From Trochalopteron elliotii (taxonomy: Eukaryota > Chordata > Aves > Passeriformes > Leiothrichidae): a stretch of DNA of 64,000 bases. Positions 61,301 to 64,000 of the stretch are shown one piece after another. The notes beneath the pieces were generated by a model. It was not told the DNA's origin and searched no databases. It worked only from the letters and a program-made list of their open reading frames with translations. A program made the translations under genes and the position numbers. Location: NCBI GenBank assembly GCA_024734555.1, contig JANPWX010000076.1:5337504-5401503 (forward strand), given 5' to 3'. Numbering within the stretch: position 1 is the stretch's first letter; each line of letters starts with the position of its first letter.

Positions 61301-64000
61301 ATAGCCACACAAGTGATCATGTTTTAGCAAAGCTATCACAAAAGTAAGGGTTAAGTACTGCAAAAAAGGCTTTCTCCCCCATATCTCCAAGAGGCAGGTG
61401 TTACTGACATAGTTTACCTGATCCTAAAACCTGCTTTCCCTCCCTTGGCTTCACTCTCCTATACTTGAGGGATATGACTGTAAAATGCAGTACAGAGAGT
61501 TACGTAAGAAGCAGCTACTAAAAGAATGCAGTGCTACAACAAACTAACAACCCAAAACTAAAGCACTGCCCTGCCATCACCTGGAAAGAAGAGACTGTGA
61601 GCTGCCCAGTAAATGCCACACTATGAAGAAACTGTAGTCATTAATTTGCTTTCATTTTATAACTAAGCACAAAAGGGAAGGACTGAAAAGAAAACGTATT
61701 CTCTTCCCTTTGTAGCCAGTTAGATGTTTAAGTTCTGGCAATGACAGTAAGGTGGGTGCCAACATGCACAAATTACTCACTGCTCACTTTAGAGAATACT
61801 TGTTATAGCCAGAACCACTCAATTATATCACCCAACAGCCGAGGACCATAAAATAAGGAAAAACTACCCTGTTTGCAAACAGGGAGAAAATTATATATAG
61901 TGTAAGGTTTAACTCTCCTACAGGCTTGTGAAATGAGCCGACTTCATGCTACTTCCTGTGCACTCACAGCCCTCTAAAAAAGCTAATCTTTCTGCTCTGC
62001 ATCAAGCACATCATTAAAATGAGGGCAACTATCACTGAGCATTTTAAATATTATGCCATTAGCAAAACTAATGAAGTGCTATTTATACAGGAAGACCTCT
62101 TACATTGCCTTTTACAAAAATTCAAAACTGTCTCAAAATCTTCCTCAAAATCCACAATGCACACAGGGAAGGCTAGCCTGCCTACGTAGAGGTCTACCTG
62201 ATCCACCTGCAGTGACCCACATGAGGGGCAAAATACTTGTGCTGAATCCCCTTTCTGAATACAAACAGCTTAAAAAGGAGCAGGCCCAGAGAAGACTGCA
62301 AGCTATTTAAAACTCTTCCTTCTTTGCCTGGTGGAATCCTGGAGACTGTGTGGTCCTTACATTTGGAGATATTCCCAATTTACCTCCCTCGCTGCTCAGC
62401 CACCCCTCAAGAAGCAGCTAGCATACAGTGTAACAGCCATGTCAGTTTGAAGTAAGAATTGAGATTGGGACTTGGGAAGGTGCAGTCACAGTGTCAGCCA
62501 TCCTTAGAGCTTAGCTAGAGACTGGTGGATCCCCCTTCCTATGTCTCCATCTCTGTGTGGTAACCACAAAAACTACAAACCTCTCACTACTGCTATTTTC
62601 CTACACGAAGAACAATTTCACTCAAAACTGACAAGTTTTCTTTCTCACCTGCCTGTTCCCGGAAGGCCACACAGTTTCAGTGAACTCCTTGCAAATCCTG
62701 GTAACAATGACTTGCTATCAACTTTATCAAAAAAAGCCTGGCGTATTTCTAAGATTACTTCAAGCCCATGACAATGAATTCTGTTTTTTCCCATGTTAAA
62801 CATTCTGTGATCCACTTTATAAACATATATTTATATATGTGGGTATGCAAAGAGGAACTCCGGAGTCTCTGTCTGATGGGGAAGACTAAAAACAGGAGGT
62901 GGATCTCAGGGCTCTCCTTCAGCTCTCCTCTCAGCTTCAGAAAAAGAAAACTATCCCATTCATTTTCTTCATGAGCCTTGCAACTATTTGAAGGGAAAAA
63001 AAAAAAAAGCTTCCTTTCCCATATAACCGCTATAAGACACACAAAAAACAATCTGAAAACAAAGTCAATACATTTTTAAACTAGGTAAAAGAAAGTTTAG
63101 TTTCAACAAATTTAGACTTTTTGCCTCTGAGAATCAGAAGCAAGACAGTGGGGAAAGAACAGCCACCACACACAAGCCACAAAATAAGGTGGAACAGTCC
63201 AGAATACATAAGCAGGCATATTCTAGACAGGGAATTAACTGGCACACCTTTGAATGAAAAATAATTCAAATAATATATAAATATATAAACTGCCACCAGA
63301 TGTCAGTACAGCCTAGAAAATTGCTAGTACAACCCCCTACTCCAGGCTGATAGGGATATTTATTTAACATTTCCCCCAACTGTCCAGGTACAGAAATCCA
63401 GCCTTTCCACTGAAACCCTGAATGGAAAAAATTACACACAATAGATCTCATTTGCACGTTATCAACACGAACAAAACTCAAAGCTGTAAGAATAGGCCTA
63501 AACTTCTACTGCCTCAGGACAAGAACCAGCTTGATACTAAATAATCTATTATTAAGGTTCAGTGCCCTCCTCTCTCATGCTCATTAGATTCTCTAGCAAT
63601 GAGTCTTGGCCCCACACAGTCACATTCCCTCTGTTCCTAAATAGGTTTAGTCTCCTTAGATTATGCTGCAAAGTGACAGGGAATATTTAGCAATGAGGTT
63701 GCTAAGCTAAATAAAGCTTTTCTGCAAAACAAGCATTACCATGTCTGTCCTTGTGCTACAGCACAGGCTCTCCCCACGTTCTTCCCCATCTCTGATTTTT
63801 CACAAGAGTTGCAAAGGAAAGTGTTTCTGGAGCATCCCCGGCTGAGGTGATTTTACTTTGAAACTTCTAACAGCAGACTTTATCTAACTTCTTCACACAA
63901 ATAAATATAGAAAGTTATGATTTCTTGATGGTAGAAATTAGTTTCAGCAAGACATACGGCATATAAACATTTTTTCTGCTCCATGTCCAAATTCAGTGAC
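58311..64000. other. Upstream side of the miR-30c-2 locus, no gene recognised
   Basis: In other vertebrates miR-30a lies upstream of miR-30c-2. I searched both strands here for its seed and arms by eye and did not find it, so it should lie beyond this window. Sequence is A+T-rich without named repeats. Host-transcript exons may be present but cannot be told from sequence. Confidence 0.5.

Overview
The window is a stretch of bird nuclear genome, possibly passerine. The evidence is the repeats: CR1 LINE tails and CR1 reverse-transcriptase relics, an avian-type ERVL LTR with a primer-binding site, spliced vertebrate exons, a CpG-island promoter, and about 60% A+T elsewhere. There are two assembly gaps, at 653-1026 and 23452-23827. 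Most of the DNA is non-coding, and most open frames in it are no longer than chance predicts.

Layout. From 1 to about 14500 I see no gene. The part nearest 15 kb may hold more 3' UTR of the next gene. OGFRL1 (opioid growth factor receptor-like 1) lies on the minus strand from 15105 (stop) to a probable start codon at 23828-23830. Exons 2-7 are fully readable and join in frame to give 405 residues. Exon 1 lies almost entirely in the second gap. Its CpG island runs from about 23290 to 24000. Intron 6 carries a CR1 tail whose end is duplicated in tandem. From 24 to 57 kb the DNA is intergenic, with CR1 fragments (about 24.5, 26.0, 36.7, 42.8-43.6 and 52.8 kb), an LTR-like element nested in CR1 (26155), and an ERVL fragment on the minus strand (about 35.0-36.5 kb). 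Simple and A/C-rich repeats are scattered through this part.

At 57941-58012, minus strand, is an intact miR-30c-2 precursor. Its 5p arm matches the vertebrate miR-30c sequence that I remember. A possible small exon of the primary transcript lies just upstream (58267-58310).

The main point of interest is gene order. As I recall the human 6q13 locus, OGFRL1 and MIR30C2 are on opposite strands, tail to tail. Here they are on the same strand, with miR-30c-2 about 34 kb upstream of the OGFRL1 start in one ungapped contig. I found no miR-30a in the window. I saw no new enzymatic or defence system. The most useful second looks are the locus orientation, the tandem splice acceptor of OGFRL1, the possible divergent exon at the CpG island and the candidate pri-miRNA exon.
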